A stretch of DNA of 64,000 nucleotides from Rubrivivax sp. (GTDB lineage Bacteria; Pseudomonadota; Gammaproteobacteria; Burkholderiales; Burkholderiaceae_C). Made by a program: the position numbers and the translations under genes. How positions within the stretch are numbered: position 1 is the first letter of the stretch; every line of letters begins with the position of its first letter. The stretch is taken from the NCBI GenBank assembly GCA_022843905.1, contig JALHMT010000003.1, forward strand, positions 177,823-241,822, written 5' to 3'. Of this stretch, positions 28,385 to 38,337 are shown piece after piece. A model generated the notes under the pieces. It was not told the DNA's origin, ran no database searches, and was given only the letters and a program-made list of their open reading frames with translations.

Positions 28385-29916
28385 GCGATGAGCTCCCCGC
28401 CTTCGACGGCCAGATCCCGCACGGCATCGACGAAGACTTCGGCCCGGTGGGCGTAGTTGCGGAACATGTCCAGGCTCGCGCAGGCCGGGCTCAGCAGCAC
28501 GGCGTCACCCGGCCGGGCCTGCTCGAAACACCAGGCCACGGCGGCCTGCAGCGTCTCGTGGCGCTGGCTCGGCACGCCGGCTTCGGCCACCACGGCCTCG
28601 ATGACGGGCGCATCGCGGCCGATCAGCGCCACGGCGCGCGCGTGCTGCTGCAGCGGCAGGCGCAGCGGCGTGAAGTCCTGCCCCTTGCCGTCGCCGCCCA
28701 GGATGACCACCAGGCGCGCCGGCGCCTTGTCGGCACCCAGGCCGAGCAGCGCGGCAACGGTGGCGCCGACGTTGGTGCCCTTGCTGTCGTCGAAGGCGTC
28801 GACATCGGCCACCGCGCCGATCCACTGCACGCGGTGCGGCTCGCCGCGGTATTCGCGCAGGCCGTGCAGCATGGGCGCCAGCGTGCAGCCGATGGCGGTG
28901 GCCAGGGCCAGTGCGGCCAGCGCGTTGGCCGCGTTGTGGCGGCCGCGCACCAGCAGCGCGTCGGCCGGCATCAGGCGCTGCAGGTGGAGTTCTTCCTGCT
29001 CGCCCTTCCTGAGCTTGATCGTCTCGTCGGTGGGCACGGCGCGCACCAGCCAGGCCATGCCGCCTTCGGTGACGAGGCCGAAGTCGCCCGGGCGCTGCGG
29101 CGGCGTCAGTCCGAACATCGTCAGGGCGCGCGGCGTCGGCAAAGGCTTGCCGCGCGCAGGCTTCGCGGTCGAAGGCGCGGGCGCCATCGCGGCCACCAGG
29201 GCATCGTCGCGGTTCAGCACCATCGCCGAGCGGCTGCCGAAGATGCGCGCCTTGGCCGCCGCATAGGCCTCGAGGCTGCCGTGCCAGTCGAGGTGGTCCT
29301 GCGTGATGTTGAGCAGCGCGGCAGCGTCGGGCTCGAAGCCGGCGGCGTCCTGCAACTGGAAGCTCGACAGCTCCAGCACCCAGACCTGCGGCCAGCTTTC
29401 GGGCTCACCGGCCGTGCGCAGTGACAGCGTGTCGAGCATGGTCGGGCTGATGTTGCCGGCCACCGCCACGCTGCGGCCGGCGCGCTCGACCAGCAGCGCC
29501 GTCATCGCGGTGGTGGTGGTCTTGCCGTTGGTGCCGGTGATGGCCAGCACGCGGGGCGCGTAGCCCTGCTCCTGCTTCAGGTCGGCCAGAGCGCGGCCGA
29601 AGAGGTCGAGCTCGCCCTGCACGGCCACGCCGGTGGCGCGCGCTTGCGCCAGCAGCGGCGCGATGGCGGGGTCGTGCGGCATCAGGCCCGGACTCTTCAG
29701 GACCAGCTGCACGCCTTGCAGCGCGTCCTCGCCGAGCGCGCCGCCGTGCAGGGCGACCGTCGGCCATTCCTCGGCCAGCACGCCAGCGTTGGGCGGCGAG
29801 GGGCGGGAGTCCCACACACGCACCGCCGCGCCGTGGCGCGCGCACCAGCGCACCATCGCCAGGCCCGACTCACCGAGGCCCAGCACCAGCACGTTCAGTC
29901 CGCCGAGGTGCTTCAT
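28381..29916 (-). CDS. murD: UDP-MurNAc-L-alanine--D-glutamate ligase MurD
   Basis: A 511-residue Mur ligase adding D-glutamate. N-terminal [16 protein letters not shown] loop [11 protein letters not shown] near residue 128, [11 protein letters not shown], and [15 protein letters not shown] mark the family. It is somewhat longer than the usual 440-500 residues; extra length is in the region around residues 240-310 ([19 protein letters not shown]). Lies four bases after mraY. Confidence 0.97.
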   Translation of the reverse strand: MKHLGGLNVLVLGLGESGLAMVRWCARHGAAVRVWDSRPSPPNAGVLAEEWPTVALHGGALGEDALQGVQLVLKSPGLMPHDPAIAPLLAQARATGVAVQGELDLFGRALADLKQEQGYAPRVLAITGTNGKTTTTAMTALLVERAGRSVAVAGNISPTMLDTLSLRTAGEPESWPQVWVLELSSFQLQDAAGFEPDAAALLNITQDHLDWHGSLEAYAAAKARIFGSRSAMVLNRDDALVAAMAPAPSTAKPARGKPLPTPRALTMFGLTPPQRPGDFGLVTEGGMAWLVRAVPTDETIKLRKGEQEELHLQRLMPADALLVRGRHNAANALAALALATAIGCTLAPMLHGLREYRGEPHRVQWIGAVADVDAFDDSKGTNVGATVAALLGLGADKAPARLVVILGGDGKGQDFTPLRLPLQQHARAVALIGRDAPVIEAVVAEAGVPSQRHETLQAAVAWCFEQARPGDAVLLSPACASLDMFRNYAHRAEVFVDAVRDLAVEGGELIA

Positions 29917-29920
29917 CGCA

Positions 29921-31102
29921 TCACCTCAGCTTCAGGCTGGCCAGGCCCACCAGGCACAGCAGCATGGTGATGATCCAGAACCGCACCACGACCTGCGTCT
30001 CGGTCCAGCCCTTCTTCTCGAAGTGATGGTGCAGCGGCGCCATCAGGAAGATGCGCCGGCCCACGCCGTAGCGGCGCTTGGTGTACTTGAACCAGGCGAC
30101 CTGGATCATCACGCTCAAGGCCTCGGCGACGAAGACGCCGCCCATGATGCCCAGCACGATCTCCTGTCGCGTGATGACGGCGATGGTGCCCAGGGCCCCG
30201 CCCAGCGCCAGCGCGCCGACGTCGCCCATGAAGACCTGGGCCGGGTTGGCGTTGAACCACAGGAAGGCCAGGCCGGCGCCGGCCATCGCGGCACAGAACA
30301 CCAGCAGCTCGCCGGCCCCGGGGATGTAGGGGAACAGCAGGTAGCGGCTGAACACCGAGTTGCCGACGATGTAGGCGAACACGCCCAGCGCCGAGCCCAC
30401 CATCACCACCGGCATGATGGCCAGGCCGTCCAGTCCATCGGTGAAGTTCACCGCGTTGCTGGCGCCGACGATGACGAACCAGGTCAGCACGATGAAGCCG
30501 AACACACCCAGCGGATAGCTCACCGTCTTGAAGAAGGGCACCATCAGGTCGGCGCGCGGCGGCAGGTCGTTGGAGAAGCCGCTGGTGATCCAGCGCAGGA
30601 ACAGCTCCAGCACACGCAGATTCGAGGTCTCCGAGACGCTGAAGGCCAGGTACAGCGCGGCGATAACGCCGATCAGGCTCTGCCAGAAGAACTTCTCGCG
30701 CGAGCGCATGCCTTCTGGGTCCTTGTGCACGACCTTGCGGTAGTCGTCGGCCCAGCCGATGGCGCCGAAGCCGAAGGTCACCAGCATGACCACCCAGACG
30801 AAGCGGTTGGACCAGTCGAACCACAGCAGCGTGGATGCGCCGATGCCGATCAGCACCAGCACACCGCCCATCGTCGGCGTGCCGCGCTTGCCCAGGTGCG
30901 TCTGCACGCCGTACTCGCGGATCGGCTGGCCGATCTTCAGCTCGGTGAGCTTGCGGATCACCCAGGGGCCGAAGGCCAGCCCGATGATCAGCGCCGTCAG
31001 CGCCGCCAGCACCGCGCGGAAGGTCAGGTACTGGAAGACGCGCAGGAACCCCAGCTCTTCCGGGTACTGCGCGAGCAGCCATTGCGTCAGGCTAAGCAGC
31101 AT
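29921..31102 (-). CDS. mraY: Phospho-MurNAc-pentapeptide transferase MraY
   Basis: A 393-residue membrane enzyme with about ten helices that makes lipid I from UDP-MurNAc-pentapeptide and undecaprenyl phosphate. Motifs seen: the cytosolic KRGTPTMGG loop, the catalytic-site [10 protein letters not shown] segment, GDVGALALG, and the C-terminal [11 protein letters not shown]. Its start overlaps the murF end by 11 bases. Confidence 0.98.
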   Translation of the reverse strand: MLLSLTQWLLAQYPEELGFLRVFQYLTFRAVLAALTALIIGLAFGPWVIRKLTELKIGQPIREYGVQTHLGKRGTPTMGGVLVLIGIGASTLLWFDWSNRFVWVVMLVTFGFGAIGWADDYRKVVHKDPEGMRSREKFFWQSLIGVIAALYLAFSVSETSNLRVLELFLRWITSGFSNDLPPRADLMVPFFKTVSYPLGVFGFIVLTWFVIVGASNAVNFTDGLDGLAIMPVVMVGSALGVFAYIVGNSVFSRYLLFPYIPGAGELLVFCAAMAGAGLAFLWFNANPAQVFMGDVGALALGGALGTIAVITRQEIVLGIMGGVFVAEALSVMIQVAWFKYTKRRYGVGRRIFLMAPLHHHFEKKGWTETQVVVRFWIITMLLCLVGLASLKLR

Positions 31103-32477
31103 CGCCCGCCCCCTCCAGTGCTTGCACGATGCGCTCCATGCGCATGAAGCGAGAGCCCTTGACCAGCACCGAGGCGGCCTGCGGCATCTGCGGCAGCGCA
31201 TCGATCAGGGCTTCGACGGTGTCGAAGTGGCGCGCCTGCCCGCCGCCCTGGCGCGCGGTCTCGGCGCTCAGCGCGCCGGCACACCACAGGTGCTCGATGC
31301 CGGCGCGGTGCGCCGCTTCACCGGCCTCGCGGTGGAACTGCGGGCCGTGGGCACCGACCTCGCCCATGTCGCCCAGCACCAGCCAGCGCGGGGCGGGCAT
31401 GTCGCCCAGCACGGCGATGGCCGCAGCCACCGAATCCGGGTTGGCGTTGTAGCTGTCGTCGATCAGCATGACCGGGCGACCCTGCAGGTGGATCCGCTTC
31501 AGCGCCGAGCGACCGGCCACCGGCTGGAAGGCCTCCAGGCCCATCACGACGGCCGACAGGGGCGCGCCGAGCGCGAGGGCGGTGGCACCGGCCGCCAGCG
31601 CGTTCAGCGCATGGTGGCGGCCGGCCATGCCCAGTTCGAGCTCGGCACCGCCCAGCGGGGTGAGCAACTCGATCGACCAGCGGTCACCCATCCATTCGGC
31701 GTGGCCGTTGACGTCGGCCGGGGCATCCAGCGCGAAGGTCAGCACCCGCCGCGCCCCGGCCAGCCGGCGCCACAGCGGCGTGAAGGCATCGTGCGCCGGA
31801 AAGACCGCCGTGCCGGCCGGGCCCAGCGCCTCGATCACGCTGCCGTTTTCCAGCGCGACGGCTTCGACGCTGTGCATGAATTCCTGGTGCTCGCGCTGCG
31901 CGTTGTTGACCAGCGCCACGGTGGGAGCCGCCAGGCGGGCCAGCAGCGCGACCTCGCCCGGGTGGTTCATGCCCAGCTCGACCACGCCCACGCGGTGCCA
32001 GAGGCTGTCGTCCTGGCGCAGGCGCAGCAGCGTCAGCGGCAGACCGATTTGGTTGTTCAGGTTGCCTGCGGTGGCGAAGGCGTGCGCGCCCTGCCAGGCG
32101 CGCAGCACGGCGGCGACCATCTGCGTCACCGTGGTCTTGCCGTTGCTGCCGGTGACGGCCGCCAGCGGCAGGTGCATGCGGTGGCGCCAGGCGCCGGACA
32201 GCGCCTGCAGACCCTGCGTCGAATCGGCCACCTGCAGCCCGGGCAGGCCGGCCTCGGCCAGGCCATGCTCGGCCAGGGCCGCCACGGCACCGGCGGCACG
32301 CGCCTGCGCCAGGAACTGGTGCGCGTCGAAGCGCTCGCCGCGCAGCGCGACGAACAGGTCGCCCGGCTGCAGCGTGCGCGAGTCGCTGTGCACCCGCAGC
32401 ACTCTCAGCCGGGCATCGCCGACCAGCGTGGAGCCGGGCAGCAGGGCATGGGCCTGGGCCAGCGTCATCATGGGCAT
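31092..32477 (-). CDS. murF: UDP-MurNAc-tripeptide--D-Ala-D-Ala ligase MurF
   Basis: A 461-residue Mur ligase that adds the dipeptide made by Ddl. The N-terminal domain has [20 protein letters not shown], the ATP loop [10 protein letters not shown] is near residue 110, then [12 protein letters not shown] and [11 protein letters not shown]. It overlaps murE by ten bases and mraY by eleven. A second ATG two codons in is an alternative start. Confidence 0.97.
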   Translation of the reverse strand: MPMMTLAQAHALLPGSTLVGDARLRVLRVHSDSRTLQPGDLFVALRGERFDAHQFLAQARAAGAVAALAEHGLAEAGLPGLQVADSTQGLQALSGAWRHRMHLPLAAVTGSNGKTTVTQMVAAVLRAWQGAHAFATAGNLNNQIGLPLTLLRLRQDDSLWHRVGVVELGMNHPGEVALLARLAAPTVALVNNAQREHQEFMHSVEAVALENGSVIEALGPAGTAVFPAHDAFTPLWRRLAGARRVLTFALDAPADVNGHAEWMGDRWSIELLTPLGGAELELGMAGRHHALNALAAGATALALGAPLSAVVMGLEAFQPVAGRSALKRIHLQGRPVMLIDDSYNANPDSVAAAIAVLGDMPAPRWLVLGDMGEVGAHGPQFHREAGEAAHRAGIEHLWCAGALSAETARQGGGQARHFDTVEALIDALPQMPQAASVLVKGSRFMRMERIVQALEGAGDAA

Positions 32478-33961
32478 GCCCCTCCGGCACGGCGACCCAG
32501 TTCGGCCAGCGCCACCACGGCGTCGCTGAACGGCCGGCGCTCGCCGGCCACTTCCTGATAGTCCTCGTGGCCCTTGCCGGCGATGACGACGACGTCCTGC
32601 GGCGCGGCCTGCGCCACGGCGTGGGCGATGGCCTGCGCGCGGTCTGCGATCACCGCCACCTCGTCGCGACCGGTCACGCCGGCCAGGATCTGCGCCAGGA
32701 TGAAGTCGGGCGGCTCGCTGCGCGGGTTGTCGCTGGTCAGCACGACGCGATCGGCCAGGCGGTCGGCGATGGCGCCCATCAGCGGTCGCTTGACGGGGTC
32801 GCGGTCACCGCCGCAGCCGAACACGCACCACAGCCTGCCGCCGCGTTCGACCGCCCAGGGGCGCAGCGCCTGCAGCACCTTCTGCAGGGCGTCGGGCGTG
32901 TGGGCGTAGTCGACCACCACTGCAGGCCGGGCCGGATGATCGGCGCCCACGCGCTGCACGCGGCCGGGCACGGGGTCGAGCGCGGGCACGACGGCGGCTG
33001 CATCGGCCAGCGGCACGCCCAGCGCGCGCAGGCCGCCCAGCACCACCAGCAGGTTGCTGGCATTGAACTCGCCCACCAGGCGGCTGGACACGGTCACCAC
33101 CCGATCGCCTTCGATCACCTCGAAGACCAGCCCGCCGTCGACGTAATGCAGATCGCGGCCGCGCAGGCGCGCGGCGCGGTGCAGCGCCACCGTCCAGACC
33201 GGCAGGCCCGCAGGCTGCAGGGCCTCGGCCAGCGCCAGGCCGTGATCGTCGTCGATGTTGACCACGGCGGCCTGAAGCCCGGGCCAGTCGAAGAGGCGCC
33301 GCTTGGCAGCCCAGTACGCACCCATGCTGCCGTGGTAGTCGAGGTGGTCCTGCGTGAAATTGGTGAACATCGCGACGTCGATCTTCACTGCCGCCAGCCG
33401 CTCCTCGGCGATGCCGATCGACGAGGCTTCCATGGCGCAGCCGGCCAGCCCGGCGTCGGCGAAGCGGCGCAGCGCGCCGTGCAGGCGCAGCGGGTCGGGC
33501 GTGGTCAACCCGGTGGCTTCGAGCTGCCCGGGCAGGCCCAGGCCCAGCGTGCCCACCACGCCGAAGGGCCGGCCCAGCGCCTGCTGCGCCTGCGCCATCC
33601 ACAGTGCCGTCGACGTCTTGCCGTTGGTCCCCGTGGTGGCCACCATCGTGAGCGCGCGGCTGGGATGGTCGAACCACTCGTCGGCCACCACGCCGGTGGC
33701 GGCCTTCAGGCCGGGCAGCGCAGCGACGCGCGCGTCGTCGAAGGCATAGGTCTCGACGCCGTCGGCCTCGACCAGGCACGCGACGGCACCGGCCTGAAGC
33801 GCCTGCGGCACGAAGCGCCGGCCGTCGGTGGCCTGGCCGGGCCAGGCGATGAAGCCGTCCCCGGGCTGCACCGCGCGGCTGTCGGTGCGCAGCGCACCGC
33901 GCACGCAACCGCGCAGCCAGGCCGTGGCCTGGGCAGGGGAGGCGTGGTGGTGCAGCGTCAC
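32468..33961 (-). CDS. murE: UDP-MurNAc-L-Ala-D-Glu--meso-diaminopimelate ligase MurE
   Basis: A 497-residue Mur ligase. ATP loop TTGTNGKTST near residue 112, FTQDHLDYHGSM, VVVDYAHTPDAL, and SDNPRSE near 411. The DNPR motif is the known mark of meso-diaminopimelate specificity, so this is a Gram-negative-type enzyme. The GTG at 33961 was taken as start because GGAG lies eight bases before it and the family N-terminus follows. It does not overlap ftsI; a 224-bp gap holding a structured repeat separates them. Confidence 0.96.
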   Translation of the reverse strand: MTLHHHASPAQATAWLRGCVRGALRTDSRAVQPGDGFIAWPGQATDGRRFVPQALQAGAVACLVEADGVETYAFDDARVAALPGLKAATGVVADEWFDHPSRALTMVATTGTNGKTSTALWMAQAQQALGRPFGVVGTLGLGLPGQLEATGLTTPDPLRLHGALRRFADAGLAGCAMEASSIGIAEERLAAVKIDVAMFTNFTQDHLDYHGSMGAYWAAKRRLFDWPGLQAAVVNIDDDHGLALAEALQPAGLPVWTVALHRAARLRGRDLHYVDGGLVFEVIEGDRVVTVSSRLVGEFNASNLLVVLGGLRALGVPLADAAAVVPALDPVPGRVQRVGADHPARPAVVVDYAHTPDALQKVLQALRPWAVERGGRLWCVFGCGGDRDPVKRPLMGAIADRLADRVVLTSDNPRSEPPDFILAQILAGVTGRDEVAVIADRAQAIAHAVAQAAPQDVVVIAGKGHEDYQEVAGERRPFSDAVVALAELGRRAGGACP

Positions 33962-34010
33962 CTCACCGTCTCCAGAGCGGCGCGCGCGATGGGCGGTGCA
34001 AGAAGGCACC

Positions 34011-34179
34011 GCTTCCAAGCAAACGCCGCGGAACCGGCTTCGCCGGGCCGCTGGCGTTGCCCCCTCGAGGGGGCCGAGCCCGGACACGAAACGTCCGGTG
34101 GACGTTTCTTGCCTGGCGAGGGGCTGGGCCAGGGGCCCGGCGCGGCCTGCAAGGTGCGCCGAAGGCGCTGCGGGGGTGG
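34011..34179 (-). repeat. Multi-hairpin intergenic repeat, copy A (between ftsI and murE)
   Basis: Read on the minus strand, it starts seven bases after the ftsI stop with CCACCCCCGCAGCGCC and ends GCTTGGAAGC. Ordered stems: GCGCC-TTC-GGCGC, then AAACGTCC-ACC-GGACGTTT (perfect 8 bp), then CCCCCTCGAGGGGG, then CCGGC-GAA-GCCGG. It is homologous along its whole length to 45438-45615, with several stems kept despite base changes. The remaining 49 bases to murE hold nothing recognised. Confidence 0.7.
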
Positions 34180-34185
34180 TCCATT

Positions 34186-35997
34186 TCAAAAGCTCTCCGG
34201 TTCGGCAGGCACGGGCCTGGCCAGGATCTGCTGCTTGACCTCGATGTCCGGCGCGATGTTCATCATGCGCAGCGACTGCTGCACCACCTGGCTGAACACC
34301 GGGGCGGCGATCTCGCCACCGTAGTAGACGCCCTTGCCCGGCTCGTCGACCATCACCGCCACGACGATGCGGGGGTTGTTCACCGGCGCGAGGCCCACGA
34401 ACCAGGAGCGGTACTTGGTGGTGTAGGTCTTGCCCTCCTGCTTGCGAGCCGTGCCGGTCTTGCCACCCACCGAATAGCCGATGGTCTGCGCCTTGGGCGC
34501 CGTGCCGCCGGGGCCGGCGGCCAGCCGCAGCATCTCGCGCACGGCGCGTGCCGTCTCGACCGACATCACGCGCTGGCCGGCGATCGGGCCCAGCGTCGCC
34601 TCGCCGCCTTCGGGGACCTCGCGCTTGAGGATGGTCATCGGGACGATCTCGCCGTCGCGTGCGAAGACCGTGTACGAGCGGGCGATCTGGAACAGGCTGG
34701 CCGACAGGCCGTAGCCGTAGCTCATGGTCGCCTGCTCCACCGGACGCCAGGTCTTGTAGGGGCGCAGGCGGCCGGTCACGGCGCCGGGGAAGTCGATCTG
34801 CGGCCGCTGCCCCAGCCCGACCTGCGCGAACAGCTCCCACATCTCGCGCGGCTGCATCTGCATCGCCATCTTGACGGTGCCGACGTTGCTGGACTTCTGG
34901 ATCACCTCGGCCACGGTGAGCTCGCCGTGCGGGTGCGCGTCGCTGATGGTCGAGCCGGTGATGGTGATGCGACCGGGAGCCGTCTGGATGACGGTGCTGG
35001 GCGTCACGCGCCGGGTCTCGATGGCCAGCGCGGCGGTGAAGGGCTTCATCGTCGAGCCGGGCTCGAAGATGTCGGTCAGCGCGCGGTTGCGCAGCTGGGC
35101 GCCCGACAGGTTCTTGCGCATCGACGGGTTGAAGCTGGGGTAGTTGGCCAGTGCCAGCACTTCACCCGTGACGACGTCCAGCACCACCACGCTGCCGGCC
35201 TTGGCACCGTGCTGCAGCACGGCATCGCGCACGCGCTGGTAGGCGAAGAACTGGACCTTGGAGTCGATCGACAAGGTGATGTCGCTGCCGTGCACGGGGT
35301 CGGTCTGCTCGACGATGTCCTCGACGACGCGCCCCAGGCGGTCCTTCACGACGAAGCGCGAGCCGTCGCGGCCCTGCAGTTCCTTGTGGAAGCCGAGCTC
35401 GATGCCCTCCTTGCCGCGTTCGTCGATGTCGGTGAAGCCGACCACGTGCGCGGCCGCCTCGCCTTCGGGGTACTTGCGCTTGTACTCCTGCACGCGGTGC
35501 AGGCCCTTGATGCCCAGGTTCAGCACATCGGCCGCCACCGCTTCGTCGACCTGGCGGCGCAGCCAGGCGAACTTCGGATTGCCTTCGAGCCGGTCGTTGA
35601 GCTCGTCGGCCTTCATGCCCAGCAGCTTCAGCAGTGCCTTGCGCTGTGCCGCGTCGGCCTGGAAGTCACGCGGGATGATCCACAGCGACGGGGCCGGCAC
35701 CGATGCGGCCAGCAACAGGCCGTTGCGGTCGAACACACGGCCGCGGCTGCCCGGCAGCTCCAGCGTGTGGGCGTAGCGCTTCTCGCCCTGCTTGAGATAG
35801 AAGTCGGTGTTGAGGATCTGCACGTAGACGGCACGGCCCACCAGCGTCAGGAAGGCCAGGCCCACCATCGCCACGACGAAGCGCGAGCGCCAGGGTGGCG
35901 TCTTCGAGGCCAGCAGCGGACTGGTGGCGTAGTTGAGGCTGCGCACGTTCTGCGAGGCGTTGCGCGCGGGGTTTCGCGGTGTGCGGGGGCTGCTCAC
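34186..35997 (-). CDS. ftsI: Penicillin-binding protein 3, septal transpeptidase FtsI
   Basis: A 603-residue class B PBP that crosslinks septal peptidoglycan with FtsW. One N-terminal helix (FVVAMVGLAFLTLVGRAVYVQIL), a dimerisation domain (RGRVFDRNGLLLAASVP), and the transpeptidase with the active-site serine in GSTMKPF near residue 316, SSN near 370 and KTGT near 512. The target of beta-lactams by family. Overlaps ftsL by ATGA. Confidence 0.97.
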   Translation of the reverse strand: MSSPRTPRNPARNASQNVRSLNYATSPLLASKTPPWRSRFVVAMVGLAFLTLVGRAVYVQILNTDFYLKQGEKRYAHTLELPGSRGRVFDRNGLLLAASVPAPSLWIIPRDFQADAAQRKALLKLLGMKADELNDRLEGNPKFAWLRRQVDEAVAADVLNLGIKGLHRVQEYKRKYPEGEAAAHVVGFTDIDERGKEGIELGFHKELQGRDGSRFVVKDRLGRVVEDIVEQTDPVHGSDITLSIDSKVQFFAYQRVRDAVLQHGAKAGSVVVLDVVTGEVLALANYPSFNPSMRKNLSGAQLRNRALTDIFEPGSTMKPFTAALAIETRRVTPSTVIQTAPGRITITGSTISDAHPHGELTVAEVIQKSSNVGTVKMAMQMQPREMWELFAQVGLGQRPQIDFPGAVTGRLRPYKTWRPVEQATMSYGYGLSASLFQIARSYTVFARDGEIVPMTILKREVPEGGEATLGPIAGQRVMSVETARAVREMLRLAAGPGGTAPKAQTIGYSVGGKTGTARKQEGKTYTTKYRSWFVGLAPVNNPRIVVAVMVDEPGKGVYYGGEIAAPVFSQVVQQSLRMMNIAPDIEVKQQILARPVPAEPESF

Positions 35998-36290
35998 CGG
36001 GTGCCTCCCGGCGTCGCGGCAGGCGCGGTCGTGTCGTCGAGGTAATGCGTCACCGCCGGCGTGGCGGTGCGCATCTGCAGCCGCTCACGCGCCACCTTCT
36101 CGACCCGCAGGTGCGTGGCCTGCGCCTGGCGCTCGGCGTCCAGGCGCTTGTACTCCACGTCGAGCCGGCGCTGCTCGTTGCGTGCACTGTCCAGTTGCGC
36201 GAAGAGACGGCGCGACTCGTACGAGATCTTCACCAGGTACAGGCAGCTGAAGAGCAGCGCGGCCAGCAGCAGCAGGTTCAACCGGGTCAT
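35994..36290 (-). CDS. ftsL: Cell division protein FtsL
   Basis: A 98-residue bitopic protein: a short N-terminus, one helix ([19 protein letters not shown]), then a periplasmic coiled coil rich in Arg/Leu/Glu (about 28-75). It forms the FtsQLB complex. Overlaps rsmH and ftsI by four bases each. Identity rests on position, size and topology, since FtsL sequences vary. Confidence 0.92.
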   Translation of the reverse strand: MTRLNLLLLAALLFSCLYLVKISYESRRLFAQLDSARNEQRRLDVEYKRLDAERQAQATHLRVEKVARERLQMRTATPAVTHYLDDTTAPAATPGGTR

Positions 36291-37213
36291 GCGGCCTCCG
36301 TGCGCTCGGCCACGCGCAGCATCGCCGAGCGGGCGCGCGGGTTGGCACGCAGCTCGCCCTCGCCGGCGCGCAGCCGACCCAACGAGGCCAGGCGCATGGC
36401 CTGCGGCGGGGCGAAGGGGGCGCGGCGGTCGACCACCTCGCGGCTCTCGCGCGCGATGAAGCTCTTGACGATGCGGTCTTCCAGCGAGTGGAAGCTGATG
36501 ACCACCAGGCGGCCCTGCGGCGCCAGCAGCTCCAGCGCCGCGATCAGCCCTTGTTCGAGGGCTTCAAGCTCGGCGTTGACGAAAATCCGTAGAGCCTGAA
36601 ACGTGCGCGTTGCAGGGTCCTGGCCCGGCTCGCGGGTCTTGACTGCACGAGCCACGAGCGCGGATAGCTCCCCAGTGGTTCGAACGGGGCTCCCGCCCTC
36701 GCGGCGAGCAACAAGCGCCTTTGCAATCGAAAGAGCAAACCGTTCTTCCCCATAGTCGCGTATCACCTGTGTGAGGAGGCGCTCGTCGGCGCGGGCCAGA
36801 AAGTCCGCGGCGGTTTCGCCCCGGGTCGTGTCCATGCGCATGTCCAGCGGTGCATCGAAGCGGAAGCTGAAGCCGCGCGCGGGTGTGTCGATCTGCGGCG
36901 AGCTGACGCCCAGGTCGAGCAGCACGCCGTGCACGCGCGTGATGCCCAGCGCCGCGAGTTCGCTGCGCATGTCGGCGAAGCTGGCGTGGCAGATGGCGAA
37001 GCGCGGATCGCCCGAGAGCTCGCCTGCGGCCGCGATGGCGTCCGGGTCCTTGTCGAAGGCGATCAGGCGGCCGCCGGGGGCCAGGCGATCGAGCACGGCG
37101 CGGGCGTGGCCACCGCGTCCGAACGTGCCGTCGACATAGATGCCGTCGGCCTGCTTGACGAGTGCGTCCACCGCCTCCGTCAGCAGCACCGTGGTGTGAC
37201 CGCCCGCCGTCAT
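36287..37213 (-). CDS. rsmH: 16S rRNA (cytosine-1402-N4) methyltransferase RsmH (MraW)
   Basis: A 308-residue SAM-dependent methyltransferase acting on C1402 of 16S r[16 protein letters not shown] opens the protein, followed by the SAM motif [52 protein letters not shown] and [17 protein letters not shown] 37213 follows GGGGAGG and is preferred to an upstream frame extension. Codons for about residues 145-225 (36545-36775) are unlike the flanks: ATA, CTA, ACA, GTT, TTT and GGG appear, though the protein sequence is normal. Confidence 0.97.
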   Translation of the reverse strand: MTAGGHTTVLLTEAVDALVKQADGIYVDGTFGRGGHARAVLDRLAPGGRLIAFDKDPDAIAAAGELSGDPRFAICHASFADMRSELAALGITRVHGVLLDLGVSSPQIDTPARGFSFRFDAPLDMRMDTTRGETAADFLARADERLLTQVIRDYGEERFALSIAKALVARREGGSPVRTTGELSALVARAVKTREPGQDPATRTFQALRIFVNAELEALEQGLIAALELLAPQGRLVVISFHSLEDRIVKSFIARESREVVDRRAPFAPPQAMRLASLGRLRAGEGELRANPRARSAMLRVAERTEAA

Positions 37214-37286
37214 CGCCTCCCCCTGCCCGACAGGTACGGCCAAGCCGGCGGGTCGCGTTCGACCCGGCGCAGGGGTGACTGCGCGC

Positions 37287-37730
37287 TCATCGGATGACCA
37301 GGTTGCGGACGGCCTCGGGGCGGCCGGCGGCGATCATGGCGGTTTCGCGTGCGTCGAAGCGGGCGCTGTCCCACAATTCGAAGTACGCACCGACACCCAT
37401 GAACTTCACGTCCCGCTCCAGACCCGCCCAGACACGCAGCTCGGGGGGAATTAGCACGCGCGACCCGCCGTCGATGTCGACGTCGGTGGCGCTGCCGATG
37501 TACAGGCGTCGCCAGCCTTCGTGCTCGATGGACAGCTGCAGCAGCTCGGCCTCGAAACGCTCCCACACCGGCAGCGGGTACAGCGACAGGCAGCCTTCGT
37601 GGTTCTTCGAGACGACCATGCGGCCCCCCGCCTTGGTCATCAGCTCTTCCTTGTATTTCGCAGGCACGGTCAGGCGCGACTTCTGGTCGAGCGTCAACAC
37701 CGGGCCACCGCGAAACGAAAAAGAAGACAC
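37287..37730 (-). CDS. mraZ: Transcriptional regulator MraZ
   Basis: A 147-residue protein with two AbrB-like MraZ repeats: [24 protein letters not shown] near the N-terminus and [21 protein letters not shown] in the middle. MraZ represses the dcw promoter in Escherichia coli by binding phased TGGG boxes, and such boxes lie directly upstream here. Starts at GTG 37730; no ATG is available near the conserved beginning. First gene of the dcw cluster, 73 bases before rsmH. Confidence 0.95.
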   Translation of the reverse strand: MSSFSFRGGPVLTLDQKSRLTVPAKYKEELMTKAGGRMVVSKNHEGCLSLYPLPVWERFEAELLQLSIEHEGWRRLYIGSATDVDIDGGSRVLIPPELRVWAGLERDVKFMGVGAYFELWDSARFDARETAMIAAGRPEAVRNLVIR

Positions 37731-37731
37731 C

Positions 37732-37761
37732 GCGCCCCACTAAACTGCACTTTTCCCCACT
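37732..37761 (-). promoter_or_regulatory. MraZ operator: three boxes at 10-bp period
   Basis: On the minus strand, AGTGGGG (37761-37755), AGTGCAG (37751-37745) and AGTGGGG (37741-37735) recur at exactly 10 bp. This matches the known MraZ site of TGGGN repeats with 5-nt spacers. The middle box is degenerate. The block lies between the -10 element and the mraZ start codon. Confidence 0.75.
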
Positions 37762-37787
37762 TTATCGAAGCGGCGACCGGCGGTCAA
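37759..37787 (-). promoter_or_regulatory. sigma70-type promoter of the dcw cluster (Pmra)
   Basis: TTGACC (37787-37782) and TAAAGT (37764-37759) are separated by exactly 17 bp on the minus strand. The -10 overlaps the first MraZ box, so MraZ binding would block RNA polymerase. The start of transcription would be near 37752, giving a leader of about 20 nt. Confidence 0.65.
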
Positions 37788-37935
37788 CGGCCTGCGCCCC
37801 GAAAATTCAGTGAAATCAAGGACTTACAAACGGTTTTTGACCCCGCTTCGGGAAAAAATCGTTCTAAATCCGGCACTTGAGAAGGCTAATGAAAGTGGCA
37901 CCTCAGCAGTGAGCGCTATCCTCTCCCGTGCCGTG

Positions 37936-38337
37936 ATGCACGAAAACGATCCCCTCTGGAAGCTGCGCCATGCCCTGGCAGGGCTGGCACTGGCGCTGCT
38001 GGCCTCGGTGCTGATCGCGGCGATGGCCGGCGCCTTCATCGGCGACCTGGTCGGCGACAGCTACGGCGCGCGCGTCACGGCCTACGGCCTGCTGCTGCTG
38101 TACGTGGTGGTGGGTGCCGGCGTGCTGTTTGCCAAGGTGGCGCGCCACGAGACGCGGCCGCTCAGCGTCGGGCGGCTGGCATTGTGGGTGGCCAGCCTGT
38201 GGCTTTGGCCGGCGCTGCTACTGTCGCGCGGCGGCGGCGGCCCAGGCGGCGGCAAGGGCCCCGACGGCCCGAATGGTCCGAATGGTCCGAGTGGCCCGAC
38301 TGGCCCGAACGGTTCCGGCCCTAGTTCGACTGCTTGA
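37936..38337 (+). CDS. Small membrane protein with collagen-like Gly-Pro-rich tail
   Basis: A 133-residue protein of unknown function. Three hydrophobic helices are visible (ALAGLALALLASVLIAAMAG, VTAYGLLLLYVVVGAGVLF, LALWVASLWLWPALLLS), then a C-terminal tail of about 35 residues made of Gly-rich sequence and tandem GPN/GPS/GPT triplets. The frame is open from 37810 but the ATG at 37936 precedes the first helix. Its 3' end overlaps the convergent carbonic anhydrase gene by 17 bases. It is transcribed divergently from mraZ and shares its AT-richer intergenic region. Confidence 0.7.
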   Translation: MHENDPLWKLRHALAGLALALLASVLIAAMAGAFIGDLVGDSYGARVTAYGLLLLYVVVGAGVLFAKVARHETRPLSVGRLALWVASLWLWPALLLSRGGGGPGGGKGPDGPNGPNGPSGPTGPNGSGPSSTA

